Shown: piece after piece, positions 24,768 to 34,743 of the stretch
How the letters are laid out: every line of letters starts with the position of its first letter
How positions within the stretch are numbered: position 1 is the first letter of the stretch
NCBI RefSeq assembly: GCF_000708265.2
Contig: NZ_JCKI01000006.1
Span: 274,762 to 338,761, forward strand
Direction of reading: 5' to 3'
DNA from: Pedobacter sp. R20-19
GTDB taxonomy: Bacteria > Bacteroidota > Bacteroidia > Sphingobacteriales > Sphingobacteriaceae
Length of the DNA stretch: 64,000 bases
Notes under the pieces: model-generated
What the model was told of the DNA's origin: nothing
Database searches by the model: none
The model's input: the letters and a program-made list of their open reading frames with translations, nothing else
Made by a program: the position numbers and the translations under genes

Positions 24768-27638
24768 CTACAATTCCATTAAGAATTCGGTAAGGTTTTT
24801 ATCGTGAGGTACTTCTAATTTTTTACGTAAACGGTATCTTCGGATTTCAACTCCTCTCAAGCTAATATTCAAAAGTGATGACATTTCTTTGCTGCTCATA
24901 TTCATTCTTAGATATGCACAAAGTTTGAGGTCATTAGGAACTAAATCAGGATGCTGTGCCTTTAACTTTTTGAAGAAACTTTCATGTGCTTCGTTAAAAC
25001 TATTTTCAAATAAATGCCAGTCCCTTTCATCATTCATTCCATCATTAATTACCTTTTGAATTTTACGGGTCTGATCTTCAGAAAGCTTTTTGCCATTCTC
25101 ATCTTTTAACTTTGCAATCTCGTCACTTAGCTTTTGCAATAACTCGTTTTTATAAACTAATGTCATGGCAGAATTGGCCAGCTCCCTATTTTTAGAAGCC
25201 AATTCTGCCTGAAGTTTTTCCGTTTGAAGCTTATTGATTTGTTTTTCATTTGCTTCAGCTTCCTTCCTTAAAATTTCATCTCGTTCAGCCTTTAAACGGG
25301 CACTTATTGCCAGACTATCCTTCTTTAGTTTTCTTTCATAGATCTTCTTTCCAAAAATTAATATCACTGCAAAAAGCAAAGAATATACAAGCAGTGCCCA
25401 GTTATTTAAATACCATGGCCTTAAAATTGTGAATTTAAATGTAGTAACATCTGTAACGGATGAATCATTTAGCTTGGCCCGAAGTTTAAACTTATAGCTT
25501 CCACTAGCCAGATTGGTAAAATCTTTATCCGTTGCATCGCTCCACTCTGACCAATCCTTCGAGTAACCTTCTAAAAAATACTGGTATTTAACTTTCGCCT
25601 GCCTGTAATAGGGGAGGGAAAAAGAAATTCTGATATTATTTCTACGATATGGAATTTCCATATCATTTCCTGTTTCACTAAGTGTATAATATTTATCAGT
25701 AATGTCGTCAATACGTCTGATTAGTATTCTAGGAAGCTTGTTCCTATCATTTGATTGATTTTGTTGCGTATGATAAATAACAAAGCCATCATCTACACTA
25801 ATTAAATAAATAGAATTACTGATTTTGCTGATGTTCTCATAATATTGAACCATTCGTCCATCCAGTAGACTAAATTGGTTAGAGTCTATTTCTATTTTGC
25901 CTGGTTCGGTAAAATTGACCAATGATGTTTTACCATGATTGATGAACCAGTATTTTTTTTCACCTGCCTTGATGATGTTATTAGAGGAAGCGAAAGAACC
26001 TAACTTCTTATTTAATACCTCGTATCTTGTAAATTTATTGCTCAGTTCATCATAGGTGTAGAAGCCATGGTCAGTTGAAAAGACAATTCTATTTTCTAAA
26101 TTGAAAATATTAATGTTGTAATTTCCCGGCAATCCATTTCTTTCATCAAAATATTTTGTCGAGACAACTTTAGTATAATCTGAATTTAGCGTAAGCTTAT
26201 AAAGGCCCTTGTAGGCATGTCCGACCCAAATATCACCCTTATTGTCCTGTTCAATAAATCGTGATGGCGCATCAAAACCTGAAATCTGTGTAATAAATTT
26301 CAACCCGGTGCCAGGTGTTTTTTGATAAAGAGATAGCCCTACGTAAGTGCCCTGAATTAGGTAATTTGGATTGGAGTTTAACTTTTTAATAGTCCAGCCA
26401 CCACTTGTTCTGGAGATCCATTCTATCCGATCGCCTAAAACCTTAAATGTGCCGCTATTATGGCCACAAACCAATTCATTATCAATGATGTTTAATTCCC
26501 ATACCTGCCCTTGAGAGCCTTGAATCAGTTTAAAGTTTAAGTTCGATGCTGTATTTGGTGACCATTCACTATAAAACAAACCTTGATTAGTACCGAGATA
26601 GATTTTATTATTGAAAATTATGCTGGAGTAAACTGTACCAAACTGACCCGTTTTATCAAAATAAAAATATAGTGGTGAATTTAATTCAATCCTGTCAATA
26701 CCATTGTCTAAACCTGCCCATAAATTTTGTTCATCATCAGCATATAAACTTAATACGGTATTATTTTGAAGTCCACTTGATTTATTAATTTTCTGTACGA
26801 TGTTACCATTTTCATCAATAATGATTAAACCATTCAAAATTGTACCATAAGCGTAATACTTGCCAAGTAATTGAACACCATTATTAAGCTGATAGGTTTT
26901 TAGGAAAGCATTGGCAGGTGTATTTAGTGGATTGAAATTTTTTCCATCATAAATAAAAAGGCCGTTTTTACTGGTTCCAATTAAAAGTCCTCCATTTTTA
27001 TAGGGCAGTATAGATAGAATGCCCTGCTTACCCAACTGATCACTTTGCGGCAGATAAACCAACTTATCGCCAACAAGTTCATGTAATCCGTTTTCTAAAA
27101 TTTCTACAAAAAACCTTTTATTTACCTTATGTAGAAAAAGTAATGATTTTGATGATGAAACGACTGAAATTTTTTGATTTTGATAAATTAAGATTTTGGA
27201 GAATGACTGGAAAATTACCCTGTCTTGATCAATATAAATTTTCCAGATTTCATCTGTAATTTTCGATCCCTTTGGTAACAGGGAGGTGAGGGAATGGTAG
27301 GTTAATTTATTATTTTTGATGGCCCAGTAGCCAAATTCTCCAAAACATCCGGTATAAATTTTTCCTTTATTATCTGTTGCTACAGATCTCACAATTTGCC
27401 CGTTAGGCATTTTATGCTTTTGCCAGTACTTTCCATCAAAAGTGAGTAAACCTTCGGCGTTGCCATAGTACATAATACCATGATTATCTTTGGCTATGCT
27501 CCAATTTTGATTACCCGCACCATAAATAGATTTAGAATAATTTTCGATATATGGAACACCTATACTCTTAATATCAGATGCAAAAGTAGAATGGGATAAC
27601 AGTAAGAATAATAATAACAGACGTAAAACGCTAAACAT
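24768..27638 (-). CDS. Membrane beta-propeller/Y_Y_Y regulator with LuxR-type HTH
   Basis: A 956-residue one-component regulator. Order: signal peptide (about 1-20), two-component-regulator propeller repeats (about 35-640; NNTVLSLYADDEQNLWAGLD), Y_Y_Y domain (about 690-755; YQYFLEGYSKDWSEWSDATD), one transmembrane helix (about 770-785), a long coiled coil (about 795-890) and a C-terminal LuxR/GerE-like HTH (NDLKLCAYLRMNMSSKEM, then ISLRGVEIRRYRLRKKL). There is no kinase or receiver domain. It probably senses oligosaccharide in the periplasm and activates the susC operon, whose start is 335 nt downstream. Confidence 0.9.
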   Translation of the reverse strand: MFSVLRLLLLFLLLSHSTFASDIKSIGVPYIENYSKSIYGAGNQNWSIAKDNHGIMYYGNAEGLLTFDGKYWQKHKMPNGQIVRSVATDNKGKIYTGCFGEFGYWAIKNNKLTYHSLTSLLPKGSKITDEIWKIYIDQDRVIFQSFSKILIYQNQKISVVSSSKSLLFLHKVNKRFFVEILENGLHELVGDKLVYLPQSDQLGKQGILSILPYKNGGLLIGTSKNGLFIYDGKNFNPLNTPANAFLKTYQLNNGVQLLGKYYAYGTILNGLIIIDENGNIVQKINKSSGLQNNTVLSLYADDEQNLWAGLDNGIDRIELNSPLYFYFDKTGQFGTVYSSIIFNNKIYLGTNQGLFYSEWSPNTASNLNFKLIQGSQGQVWELNIIDNELVCGHNSGTFKVLGDRIEWISRTSGGWTIKKLNSNPNYLIQGTYVGLSLYQKTPGTGLKFITQISGFDAPSRFIEQDNKGDIWVGHAYKGLYKLTLNSDYTKVVSTKYFDERNGLPGNYNINIFNLENRIVFSTDHGFYTYDELSNKFTRYEVLNKKLGSFASSNNIIKAGEKKYWFINHGKTSLVNFTEPGKIEIDSNQFSLLDGRMVQYYENISKISNSIYLISVDDGFVIYHTQQNQSNDRNKLPRILIRRIDDITDKYYTLSETGNDMEIPYRRNNIRISFSLPYYRQAKVKYQYFLEGYSKDWSEWSDATDKDFTNLASGSYKFKLRAKLNDSSVTDVTTFKFTILRPWYLNNWALLVYSLLFAVILIFGKKIYERKLKKDSLAISARLKAERDEILRKEAEANEKQINKLQTEKLQAELASKNRELANSAMTLVYKNELLQKLSDEIAKLKDENGKKLSEDQTRKIQKVINDGMNDERDWHLFENSFNEAHESFFKKLKAQHPDLVPNDLKLCAYLRMNMSSKEMSSLLNISLRGVEIRRYRLRKKLEVPHDKNLTEFLMEL

Positions 27639-28023
27639 ATAATGGAATGTAATTAAGCCATCGCTTTACAAAGTAAATGAAAAACATTGGATGCTTGTTA
27701 GTTGATGGTTTTATTATTAAACTAATTGGTCAATAGTCCATAGCTATCACCCCATAATGAAGATTAATAAATTAAAAATTATAATGAACTCTTCAACTTA
27801 GATATCATTTTGCAAAGTTGTTCATATTCACTATAAATTCTCTTAAATTCAGCTTAAGTGATATAACTCCGAGATGAGGACATAAATAAACAAATTGCAA
27901 CTTCTAGTCCAGATCGAACAGAATGTGTCAAAAATCTGGAGAATTCAGCTTTCGATTGCCCCATACAGCCTTCTGCAATATTTAGCTAAGCTATCAGGAA
28001 CTAACTATTAACTATCAACTCCA
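27639..28023. other. Intergenic region without a recognised feature
   Basis: About 385 nt of AT-rich sequence between two minus-strand genes. I see no open reading frame, strong hairpin or perfect TAnnTTTG box on either strand. The promoter of the propeller regulator should lie in it. Confidence 0.4.
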
Positions 28024-28968
28024 TCATATCATTTCTACTTTCTTCGCAACAGGTTGAGGAACTTTTACATAATAACCTGTTCCATCGTATGGGCGTTTCC
28101 GTGGATTGGTGGTACAAGCTGTAGAACAACATCCCTGCAATTCCACTCCGCAATCATCGCATTGTGTAATGTGTTCATTGCACTCTGGGTTGGCGCAATT
28201 AATCATTTTTGGAGTGGTTTTACCGCAATTATAACAAACGGATACAATAGTAGGATTAACCTGATTAACATCTACGGCAATGCGGTTATCAAAAACGTAA
28301 CATTTACCTTCAAAGTCTTTACCTCCTGCTTCCTTTCCGTATTTAATAATGCCGCCATGCAATTGGTAAACATCATTAAAACCATGATGTAAAAGCAGTG
28401 CAGAAGCTTTTTCACACTTGATGCCTCCGGTGCAGTAAGTTAAAATTTTCTTGTCTTTATATTGAGCAAGCTGATTTATCTGCTCAGGAAAATCACGGAA
28501 ATTTTCAATATCTAGCGTAATGGCATTTTTAAATTTACCCAGGTTGTGCTCATAATTAGATCGTACATCTAAAATAATCACATCCTCATCATCCTTCATC
28601 GCCATGAAGTCAGTTGGTTCTAAATGTTTGCCGGTTTTTTCATTTGGATTGATAATCGAGGTATCCCTCAAACCAGAATGAACAATTTCTGACTTATAGC
28701 GACAGTGCATTTTTAAAAAGGATGGTTCTTCAACATCATCAATTTTAAATTCCGTCTTAGCGAAACGTTCATCAGCATGTATAGCTTTCATGTAGGCATC
28801 GCAAGATTCTTGAGTGCCTGAAACCGTTCCGTTTAAACCTTCATCAGCCACAATAATGCGGCCAACTAAATTTAAAGATTTACAAAATTTTAAGTGATCG
28901 GCAGCAAATTGTTCTGCATCTGCTATGTAACTATAGCAATAATAAAGTAGTGTCTGATATTTTTTCAT
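28024..28968 (-). CDS. trhO: tRNA uridine(34) hydroxylase, rhodanese-type
   Basis: A 314-residue TrhO (YceA) protein. The N-terminal acylphosphatase-like part has VADEGLNGTVSGT, followed by a rhodanese domain with DVRSNYEHNLGKFKNA and the catalytic loop TYCTGGIKCEKA. The C-terminal tail has several CxxC-like pairs (CYNCGK, CDDCGVELQGCC), which is usual for the longer members and may bind a metal. The family uses prephenate-independent, oxygen-dependent chemistry to hydroxylate U34 of certain tRNAs. The gene stands alone with its own promoter box. Confidence 0.92.
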   Translation of the reverse strand: MKKYQTLLYYCYSYIADAEQFAADHLKFCKSLNLVGRIIVADEGLNGTVSGTQESCDAYMKAIHADERFAKTEFKIDDVEEPSFLKMHCRYKSEIVHSGLRDTSIINPNEKTGKHLEPTDFMAMKDDEDVIILDVRSNYEHNLGKFKNAITLDIENFRDFPEQINQLAQYKDKKILTYCTGGIKCEKASALLLHHGFNDVYQLHGGIIKYGKEAGGKDFEGKCYVFDNRIAVDVNQVNPTIVSVCYNCGKTTPKMINCANPECNEHITQCDDCGVELQGCCSTACTTNPRKRPYDGTGYYVKVPQPVAKKVEMI

Positions 28969-29008
28969 AACGCTGTTGATACCGTTGCAAACGGCGTTTA
29001 AAGCGGTG

Positions 29009-29016
29009 CAAAGATA
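29009..29016 (-). promoter_or_regulatory. -7 box TATCTTTG upstream of trhO
   Basis: A perfect TAnnTTTG box on the minus strand, 40 nt before the ATG at 28968. The predicted short leader contains CCGTTTGCAACGG-like sequence that could form a small hairpin. Confidence 0.6.
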
Positions 29017-29240
29017 ATAAAAAAGATGTATGCAAGAAGAGTTTAGGTAAAGGTTTTTAGTTTAGAGGGTTAGTGTTTAGGTATTTAAATAGGGATGACT
29101 TTGTAGCTTAGTGGTAACTTTCTAGCTGAAAAGTAATCTATTTTCATAAATTGTATTTTTATACCTGCTATTTACAAGTAAAAGATTTAGTAATAGGCCT
29201 AACCCTTCTAGCCCCTAACCAATCTAACCTTTAATCTCAA

Positions 29241-31688
29241 TTAAAACCCATAGCTGATCCTAAATCCTTGAGTCAACTTTTGTGCACCATCATAGGCAAA
29301 GCCGTAACTTGCTCTTAATACCAATCGTTGAATACCAAAGTAAAACTCTTTATAATTTCTTTTTTCTGGTGAAGATAAATACCCTCCACCTATAAATTCT
29401 TCTAATCTAGCCTTACGTAAAATTGGAACTTTATTTAAGAAAAAGCCTGCAAAATTATGTTCAAGGTGTGCTTCAAAATATTGTTGGTTGGTACTGAACT
29501 GATAAAAATCAAGGAATTGAAACTTTCTGAGGTTAGGAGGGAAGATGGTAGAAATGTTACCTTGGAAGTGTTTATAATCCAGATAATACATTTTGCTGTT
29601 ATTTAAAAACTTTCCAGCACCAACCAATAGCGAAGTATATCCCCATAAACCTAATCCGATTCTATCCTGAGAAACTTCTACTTTTACAAAGTCATAATCG
29701 ATATCACTTCCCAATACGCCATTCAAACCTTTTTTATACAATACAGTTATTTTTGGATACCTCGATTCAGTGTAAAACTTGCCATCCGGTCTGGTGATGT
29801 ATTTTTGTCCGATGGTATAAGTTAAACTTGCAGTCGCACATACAGAAGTGTAAGTTGGAAATAATGGTGTCTCCACATTGGGGCTAAATGGATTGTTTGA
29901 GGTAAATTCCCGATCTTTATTATCAAAAAATTTAAAATCAGTGCTATTGGTGAGATAATGATTTTTGTTATAATCAAAAGCTAAGCTACCTTGTAAACCT
30001 GTAGCGAGCTCTCTAGTGGTATTAATATTAACAAAACTTTTTTCGTAGTATTTCGCAAAATTCTTTTCGTACAACAGCGAATTAATGGTGTTGCCAATTG
30101 CGGTCATGGAACCTAAATTATTCATATCAAAAATTCCATTGCCAAAAGAGGCACTAACACTGGCTCTTTTTAATGGATTATAAAGGTAGTTACCAGTTAA
30201 ACTCGCCGTTAATTTTTGATTAGCAAAACCATACCTTACTTCAGGTCTGATACTATAAGAAGCATTATCATCAAAAACCTTTTTATAAGTAACCCCATAT
30301 CTGATTACAAGACCTTCTACCGTATTGTAAAAAATAGATCTTCTGATAGGATCAAACGAATAATATTCTTTATCATAGCGGTCGTTAACGCTATGGCCTT
30401 CCATAAAAAGTTTACCCAATCCAAACTTGTTATTCTCTCTTTCCAGAGAATCTAGATATTTTTTAGATTCTTTAAGCTTGGCAATACTATCTTTTTTAAC
30501 ATAGTTTAATTTTTCATCAGGCGTTAAAGGAATGGGACGATTACTGCTCCAGTAGATAGAATCCTTTTTATTAACCATTTGGGTAACTTTCAGGATTTCG
30601 CCATTAAAAAAGCTTTTTGGAAATTTTGGATCAAGGTTATAGTTACTATATACCCCCACAAAATACCCGGCAAATTTAAAACCTAAGATATTTCCATTAA
30701 ACTGAAAGTTAACGCTGGTAGGCATGTACACATCTTTTACCTTTGTAAATTGTTGGTTAATGTTTAAGGTATCAATAAAATTGATTCCTGCATTTTTGGT
30801 CAGGTAAAGATCAGTGTTGTAAATTCTCCAGCTTTCATCAATAATGTATATAATTCCCCTAAATACGGGGTCATTTTCTCTCCGTGGAATAACTTCTATC
30901 TTATGAACGAGTGTGCCATTCTCTTTCGAATCACCCAAAGATTTATATTTATAATAAAACATGGCATTATCAGCAATTGGAGATATGAAACCTCTAGCGC
31001 TTAATTTATTCTCTAACAGGTAATTATCATAAAAATCAATAATTAAATCTGAAGCCTTATTAAAGCTGAAGGCACTGTTTGTACCTGCTACTTTAGAAGA
31101 AATCATCTCCTCACGTATATCATTTGGCCTTTGAAAATTGAATCTGCTTTGCGATTCTGAGAGATAAATAATGCCTTTTCTATTCGTATCCAAATCCATC
31201 ACCTTTCTGATATCTCTACCCATAAATTTTTTGGGTGCACCTTTTAGCCGTTGAACACCTTTTATGTAAACATCACATGAAAATGCTTTCACTTCCTCCA
31301 GGTGTTCTTTTCTTTTTTTAATGGCTTGTCTGATGATTTCATAGGCAGGGTCTTCCGCATTTGCCTTGATGTTTACGTTATCAAGCGTATAACTTTCAGC
31401 AGAAAGCTTAACATCTAAAACAATATCTGCAGTGGAGTTTATAATATGATCCTGTTGCTTGTAGCCTACTGCCCTGAAACTAAGTGTAAACTGACCGCTA
31501 TTCAGCTTAATAGCATACTTTCCATCCACATTGGCTGAAGTGCCTGTGGTGGTATTTTTAATATAAACAGATGCAAATGGTACTGGTTGCCCGCCTGTAT
31601 CTCTAATGGTTCCTGAAATAATATGTTGTTGTGCAATTGCAAAATTAGCCAAACTACAAAATAGGAGGAGCGCGCAAAATTTTATCAT
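29241..31688 (-). CDS. DUF5686/carboxypeptidase-regulatory outer membrane protein
   Basis: An 815-residue protein: signal peptide (1-19, cleavage after IAQ), a carboxypeptidase-like regulatory domain (about 24-110; ISGTIRDTGGQPVPFASVYI), and a large DUF5686 region (about 120-815) with a barrel-like C-terminus ending in FRISYGF, as for outer membrane proteins. The family is restricted to Bacteroidota and its job is not established. The flanking spacer (28969-29240) has the GGTTAG-rich low-complexity sequence seen elsewhere in this window. Confidence 0.85.
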   Translation of the reverse strand: MIKFCALLLFCSLANFAIAQQHIISGTIRDTGGQPVPFASVYIKNTTTGTSANVDGKYAIKLNSGQFTLSFRAVGYKQQDHIINSTADIVLDVKLSAESYTLDNVNIKANAEDPAYEIIRQAIKKRKEHLEEVKAFSCDVYIKGVQRLKGAPKKFMGRDIRKVMDLDTNRKGIIYLSESQSRFNFQRPNDIREEMISSKVAGTNSAFSFNKASDLIIDFYDNYLLENKLSARGFISPIADNAMFYYKYKSLGDSKENGTLVHKIEVIPRRENDPVFRGIIYIIDESWRIYNTDLYLTKNAGINFIDTLNINQQFTKVKDVYMPTSVNFQFNGNILGFKFAGYFVGVYSNYNLDPKFPKSFFNGEILKVTQMVNKKDSIYWSSNRPIPLTPDEKLNYVKKDSIAKLKESKKYLDSLERENNKFGLGKLFMEGHSVNDRYDKEYYSFDPIRRSIFYNTVEGLVIRYGVTYKKVFDDNASYSIRPEVRYGFANQKLTASLTGNYLYNPLKRASVSASFGNGIFDMNNLGSMTAIGNTINSLLYEKNFAKYYEKSFVNINTTRELATGLQGSLAFDYNKNHYLTNSTDFKFFDNKDREFTSNNPFSPNVETPLFPTYTSVCATASLTYTIGQKYITRPDGKFYTESRYPKITVLYKKGLNGVLGSDIDYDFVKVEVSQDRIGLGLWGYTSLLVGAGKFLNNSKMYYLDYKHFQGNISTIFPPNLRKFQFLDFYQFSTNQQYFEAHLEHNFAGFFLNKVPILRKARLEEFIGGGYLSSPEKRNYKEFYFGIQRLVLRASYGFAYDGAQKLTQGFRISYGF

Positions 31689-31911
31689 GGTAGTGATTAG
31701 TAAGCTATAAATATCGAATAAGTTTTAAGACTATACAGATTTTCAATGTTAAAGTTTGTTAAGTTGAAAAAAAATTAGCTTACAAGCCTTCTTTTTTAAT
31801 TTTTGCAAGATAATATATGGCATCAACAGGTTAAGCTTGGTTCTCATTTTATTAAAATGGTATTTCAGATTGGAATTTAAAGAGGAGCATAGTTTTTTTT
31901 ATAACTTTGAT

Positions 31912-31919
31912 GCCGTAAT
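31912..31919 (+). promoter_or_regulatory. -7 box TAACTTTG upstream of kbl
   Basis: A perfect TAnnTTTG box ending 17 nt before the ATG of the glycine C-acetyltransferase gene, with an A-rich leader. Confidence 0.65.
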
Positions 31920-31936
31920 CAACCATAAAAAAAGCC

Positions 31937-33124
31937 ATGTACAAAACCTTACAACCTGTTCTTCAAAAAGAACTTGAAGAAATTGAAAACGCTGGATTAT
32001 TTAAACGGGAACGCATAATTATTACGCCTCAGGGTGCAGATATTAAAGTGAGTGGCGGTGCGGATGTCATTAACTTTTGTGCAAATAATTATTTAGGCCT
32101 TTCCTCTCATCCTAAAGTGATTGAGGCAGCTAAAAAAGCAATTGATGATCATGGTTATGGTATGTCATCAGTAAGGTTTATTTGTGGTACCCAGGATGTG
32201 CATAAAGAACTTGAAGCTAAAATATCTAAATTTTTAGGCACTGAAGATACTATTTTGTATGCAGCAGCATTTGACGCAAATGGAGGTGTATTTGAACCCT
32301 TATTTAATGCCGAAGATGCCATTATATCAGATGAGCTGAATCATGCATCAATTATTGATGGTGTTCGTTTATGTAAAGCACAGCGCTTCCGTTATAAAAA
32401 TGCAGATATGGAAGATTTAGAAAAACAGCTGATTGCTGCTAAAGATTGTCGCCATAGAATTATTGTTACCGATGGTGCATTTTCGATGGATGGATCTGTT
32501 GCGCCATTAGACAAAATCGCAGATTTAGCTGATAAATACGAAGCATTAATCATGATTGACGAATCGCATTGCTCTGGTTTTATTGGTAAAACCGGACGTG
32601 GTACACATGAGCATTTTAATGTGATGGATCGCATTGATATTATTACTGGCACCTTAGGTAAGGCTTTGGGCGGTGCTTCAGGAGGATTTACTTCTGGTAA
32701 AAAAGAAATTATTGATATGTTGCGTCAAAGATCACGTCCTTATTTGTTCTCTAACACACTTGCGCCTGCAATTGCCGGAGCATCTATAGCTGTTTTAGAC
32801 ATGTTAAGTGAAACGACTTCGCTTAGAGATAAACTGGAAAGTAATACCAAATATTTCCGTGAAAAAATGACCGAGGCTGGTTTTGATATCAAGCCTGGTT
32901 TTCATCCTATTGTACCAGTGATGTTATATGATGCAAAGGTTGCGCAAAATTTTGCTGCCAAAATGCTGGAAGAGGGAATTTATGTGATCGGATTTTTCTA
33001 TCCGGTTGTTCCGCAAGGCAAGGCCCGCATCCGTGTTCAGCTTTCGGCAGCTCATGAGCAACATCACCTGGATAAAGCTATTGCTGCATTTACAAAGGTT
33101 GGAAAAGATTTAGGTGTCATTTAA
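31937..33124 (+). CDS. kbl: Glycine C-acetyltransferase (2-amino-3-ketobutyrate CoA ligase)
   Basis: A 395-residue fold-type I PLP enzyme of normal Kbl length. Marks are [16 protein letters not shown] near residue 48, [15 protein letters not shown] and the PLP lysine in [13 protein letters not shown]. It splits 2-amino-3-ketobutyrate with CoA into glycine and acetyl-CoA, completing the threonine pathway begun by the dehydrogenase encoded at 11124. In many bacteria the two genes are adjacent; here they are 20 kb apart, each with its own promoter box. A related 8-amino-7-oxononanoate synthase is less likely given the high similarity of the motifs to Kbl. Confidence 0.93.
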   Translation: MYKTLQPVLQKELEEIENAGLFKRERIIITPQGADIKVSGGADVINFCANNYLGLSSHPKVIEAAKKAIDDHGYGMSSVRFICGTQDVHKELEAKISKFLGTEDTILYAAAFDANGGVFEPLFNAEDAIISDELNHASIIDGVRLCKAQRFRYKNADMEDLEKQLIAAKDCRHRIIVTDGAFSMDGSVAPLDKIADLADKYEALIMIDESHCSGFIGKTGRGTHEHFNVMDRIDIITGTLGKALGGASGGFTSGKKEIIDMLRQRSRPYLFSNTLAPAIAGASIAVLDMLSETTSLRDKLESNTKYFREKMTEAGFDIKPGFHPIVPVMLYDAKVAQNFAAKMLEEGIYVIGFFYPVVPQGKARIRVQLSAAHEQHHLDKAIAAFTKVGKDLGVI

Positions 33125-33136
33125 ATTTAACCTAAT

Positions 33137-33155
33137 GGTTGGTGTCTCACCAACC
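33137..33155 (+). terminator. First hairpin downstream of kbl
   Basis: A perfect 8-bp stem GGTTGGTG/CACCAACC with loop TCT, 12 nt after the stop. No T run follows, so it may act together with the next hairpin. Confidence 0.6.
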
Positions 33156-33170
33156 AGTGTATATATTTAG

Positions 33171-33200
33171 AAAGCCACATCATGTGGCTTTTGTTGTTTT
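33171..33200 (+). terminator. Rho-independent terminator of kbl
   Basis: AAAGCCACAT and ATGTGGCTTT form a perfect 10-bp stem with a 1-nt centre, followed by a T-rich tail. Confidence 0.85.
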
Positions 33201-33279
33201 GAGTTCATTTTCTTTTGTGCTGATATTGTAAACAGATTTTTTGAACTCTGTATGTTTAAATTGTTAAGATATTTTGATG

Positions 33280-33287
33280 TATATTTG
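33280..33287 (+). promoter_or_regulatory. -7 box TATATTTG next to the pheS start
   Basis: A perfect TAnnTTTG box ending 5 nt before the pheS ATG (33293). A TTG at 33261-33263 lies 16 nt upstream of the box. The geometry predicts a leaderless or nearly leaderless transcript. Confidence 0.6.
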
Positions 33288-33292
33288 AACCC

Positions 33293-34333
33293 ATGTTGCA
33301 GGATAAAATTACACAATACAGCCAGGAAATTAATGCTTTTGTAACAGACAAAGCAGATGAATTAGAGCAGTTTCGTATAAAATACTTAGGAAGTAAAGGC
33401 GTTATAAAAGAAATTTTCGATGCATTTAAATCTGTTTCTATTGAAGAAAAGAAATCATTAGGTAAGGTTCTGAATGAATTTAAGCAACTTGCCGAATCAA
33501 AATTTAACACATTAAAGGAAATTACTGAAAGCAGTGAATCGCAGGCAACTGTGAATGAACTGGATTTAACACTTCCAGGAGAAGGTTTTGAAATTGGTTC
33601 TCGCCATCCTTTAGCGCTCGTTAGACGAGAAATTGTAGAGATTTTTGCTAAGCTAGGTTTTACTGTTGCCGAAGGACCAGAAATTGAGGATGACTGGCAT
33701 AACTTCTCTGCATTAAACTTTCCTGAAGAGCATCCTGCAAGAGACATGCAAGATACTTTCTTCATTAAAAAAGGTGGTGAAAAGGGAGATATTGCTTTGC
33801 GTACGCATACCTCATCCGTACAGGTACGCATGATGGAGCAGGGGCAACCACCTTTCAGGGCTATTATGCCGGGCAGGGTATACCGCAACGAAGCTATTTC
33901 AGCAAGGGCACATTGCTTCTTTCATCAGATAGAAGGTTTGTATGCTGATGAAAATGTATCGTTTGCAGATTTAAAGCAAACCTTATTTTACTTTGTACAG
34001 GAATTGTATGGCGAAGGTACGAAAGTGCGTTTCCGTCCATCTTATTTCCCTTTTACAGAACCATCTGCCGAAATGGATATTTCATGTACCATTTGTAAAG
34101 GTGCAGGCTGCCAGTTGTGTAAATACAGTGGTTGGGTAGAAATTTTAGGCTGCGGAATGGTAGATCCTAATGTTTTAGAAAACTGTGGCATAGATTCAAA
34201 AAAATACAGTGGTTTTGCTTTTGGAATGGGCATAGAGCGCATAGCCAATTTAAAATATGAGATTAAGGATTTACGTCTGTTTTCAGAAAATGACGCCCGT
34301 TTCTTAAGACAGTTTAAATCAGCCTTAATTTAA
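33293..34333 (+). CDS. pheS: Phenylalanine-tRNA ligase alpha subunit
   Basis: A 346-residue class II aminoacyl-tRNA synthetase subunit of normal length. The N-terminal coiled coil (about 1-90) includes RIKYLGSKGVIKEIF. Motif 2 is RVYRNEAISARAHCFFHQIE and motif 3 GFAFGMGIERIANL. A four-cysteine insertion (CTICKGAGCQLC), common in Bacteroidota PheS, precedes GWVEILGCGMVDP. It charges tRNA-Phe together with PheT, whose gene is not in the window. Its stop overlaps the next start (TAATG). Confidence 0.95.
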   Translation: MLQDKITQYSQEINAFVTDKADELEQFRIKYLGSKGVIKEIFDAFKSVSIEEKKSLGKVLNEFKQLAESKFNTLKEITESSESQATVNELDLTLPGEGFEIGSRHPLALVRREIVEIFAKLGFTVAEGPEIEDDWHNFSALNFPEEHPARDMQDTFFIKKGGEKGDIALRTHTSSVQVRMMEQGQPPFRAIMPGRVYRNEAISARAHCFFHQIEGLYADENVSFADLKQTLFYFVQELYGEGTKVRFRPSYFPFTEPSAEMDISCTICKGAGCQLCKYSGWVEILGCGMVDPNVLENCGIDSKKYSGFAFGMGIERIANLKYEIKDLRLFSENDARFLRQFKSALI

Positions 34334-34743
34334 TGCCGCGTCACATATATAGCTTACTTATTGTTTTAGTTTTATTCTGCAGCTGCGGTAAAGAGGAAAA
34401 CTATGTGCCCGAAGTAGTTGTTAATTACAATGTAACCCTTACGCAATTTAGTTTGCAAGCTAAAAATAATGTATTGTTGGTATCTAACCAAGGTGTTGCC
34501 GGATTAATCATTGTTAAAACACCTTTAGGTAGTTTTGTAGCCTTTGATCGTTGCAGCACAGTTAACCCTGAAAAAAAATGTGCCATTGTTCCTGATGATA
34601 GTGGTTTAACGGCTACTGATCCATGTTCTGGTGCAAAGTTTTCTTTGCTTGACGGAACGCCACAGAAAGCACCGGCAGAGAAAACACTAAAAATTTATAA
34701 CATTTCCCTGCAGGGGAATGTCTTATTAAATGTAACTAATTAA
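34333..34743 (+). CDS. Rieske-fold-like lipoprotein lacking the histidine ligands
   Basis: A 136-residue lipoprotein with lipobox LFCSC near residue 17. Residues about 60-115 resemble a Rieske domain: FVAFDRCST and DPCSGAKFSLLDG correspond to the two cluster-binding loops, normally CxH and CxxH. Here the cysteines are present (C75 and C98 by my count) but both histidine positions are replaced, so a 2Fe-2S cluster of the usual kind is unlikely. It is translationally coupled to pheS in front and to a TetR gene behind, sharing one base with each. Its function is unknown. Confidence 0.75.
   Translation: MPRHIYSLLIVLVLFCSCGKEENYVPEVVVNYNVTLTQFSLQAKNNVLLVSNQGVAGLIIVKTPLGSFVAFDRCSTVNPEKKCAIVPDDSGLTATDPCSGAKFSLLDGTPQKAPAEKTLKIYNISLQGNVLLNVTN

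Noticed and set aside
27639..28023. A possible RNA gene in a 385-nt gene-free stretch
   Set aside because: No strong stem, no terminator and no promoter box could be identified by eye.
33256..33888. A 210-codon open frame on the minus strand across pheS
   Set aside because: It lies wholly antisense to a clear essential gene, is rich in Ser and Lys as expected for a reverse-strand frame, and matches no family I know.
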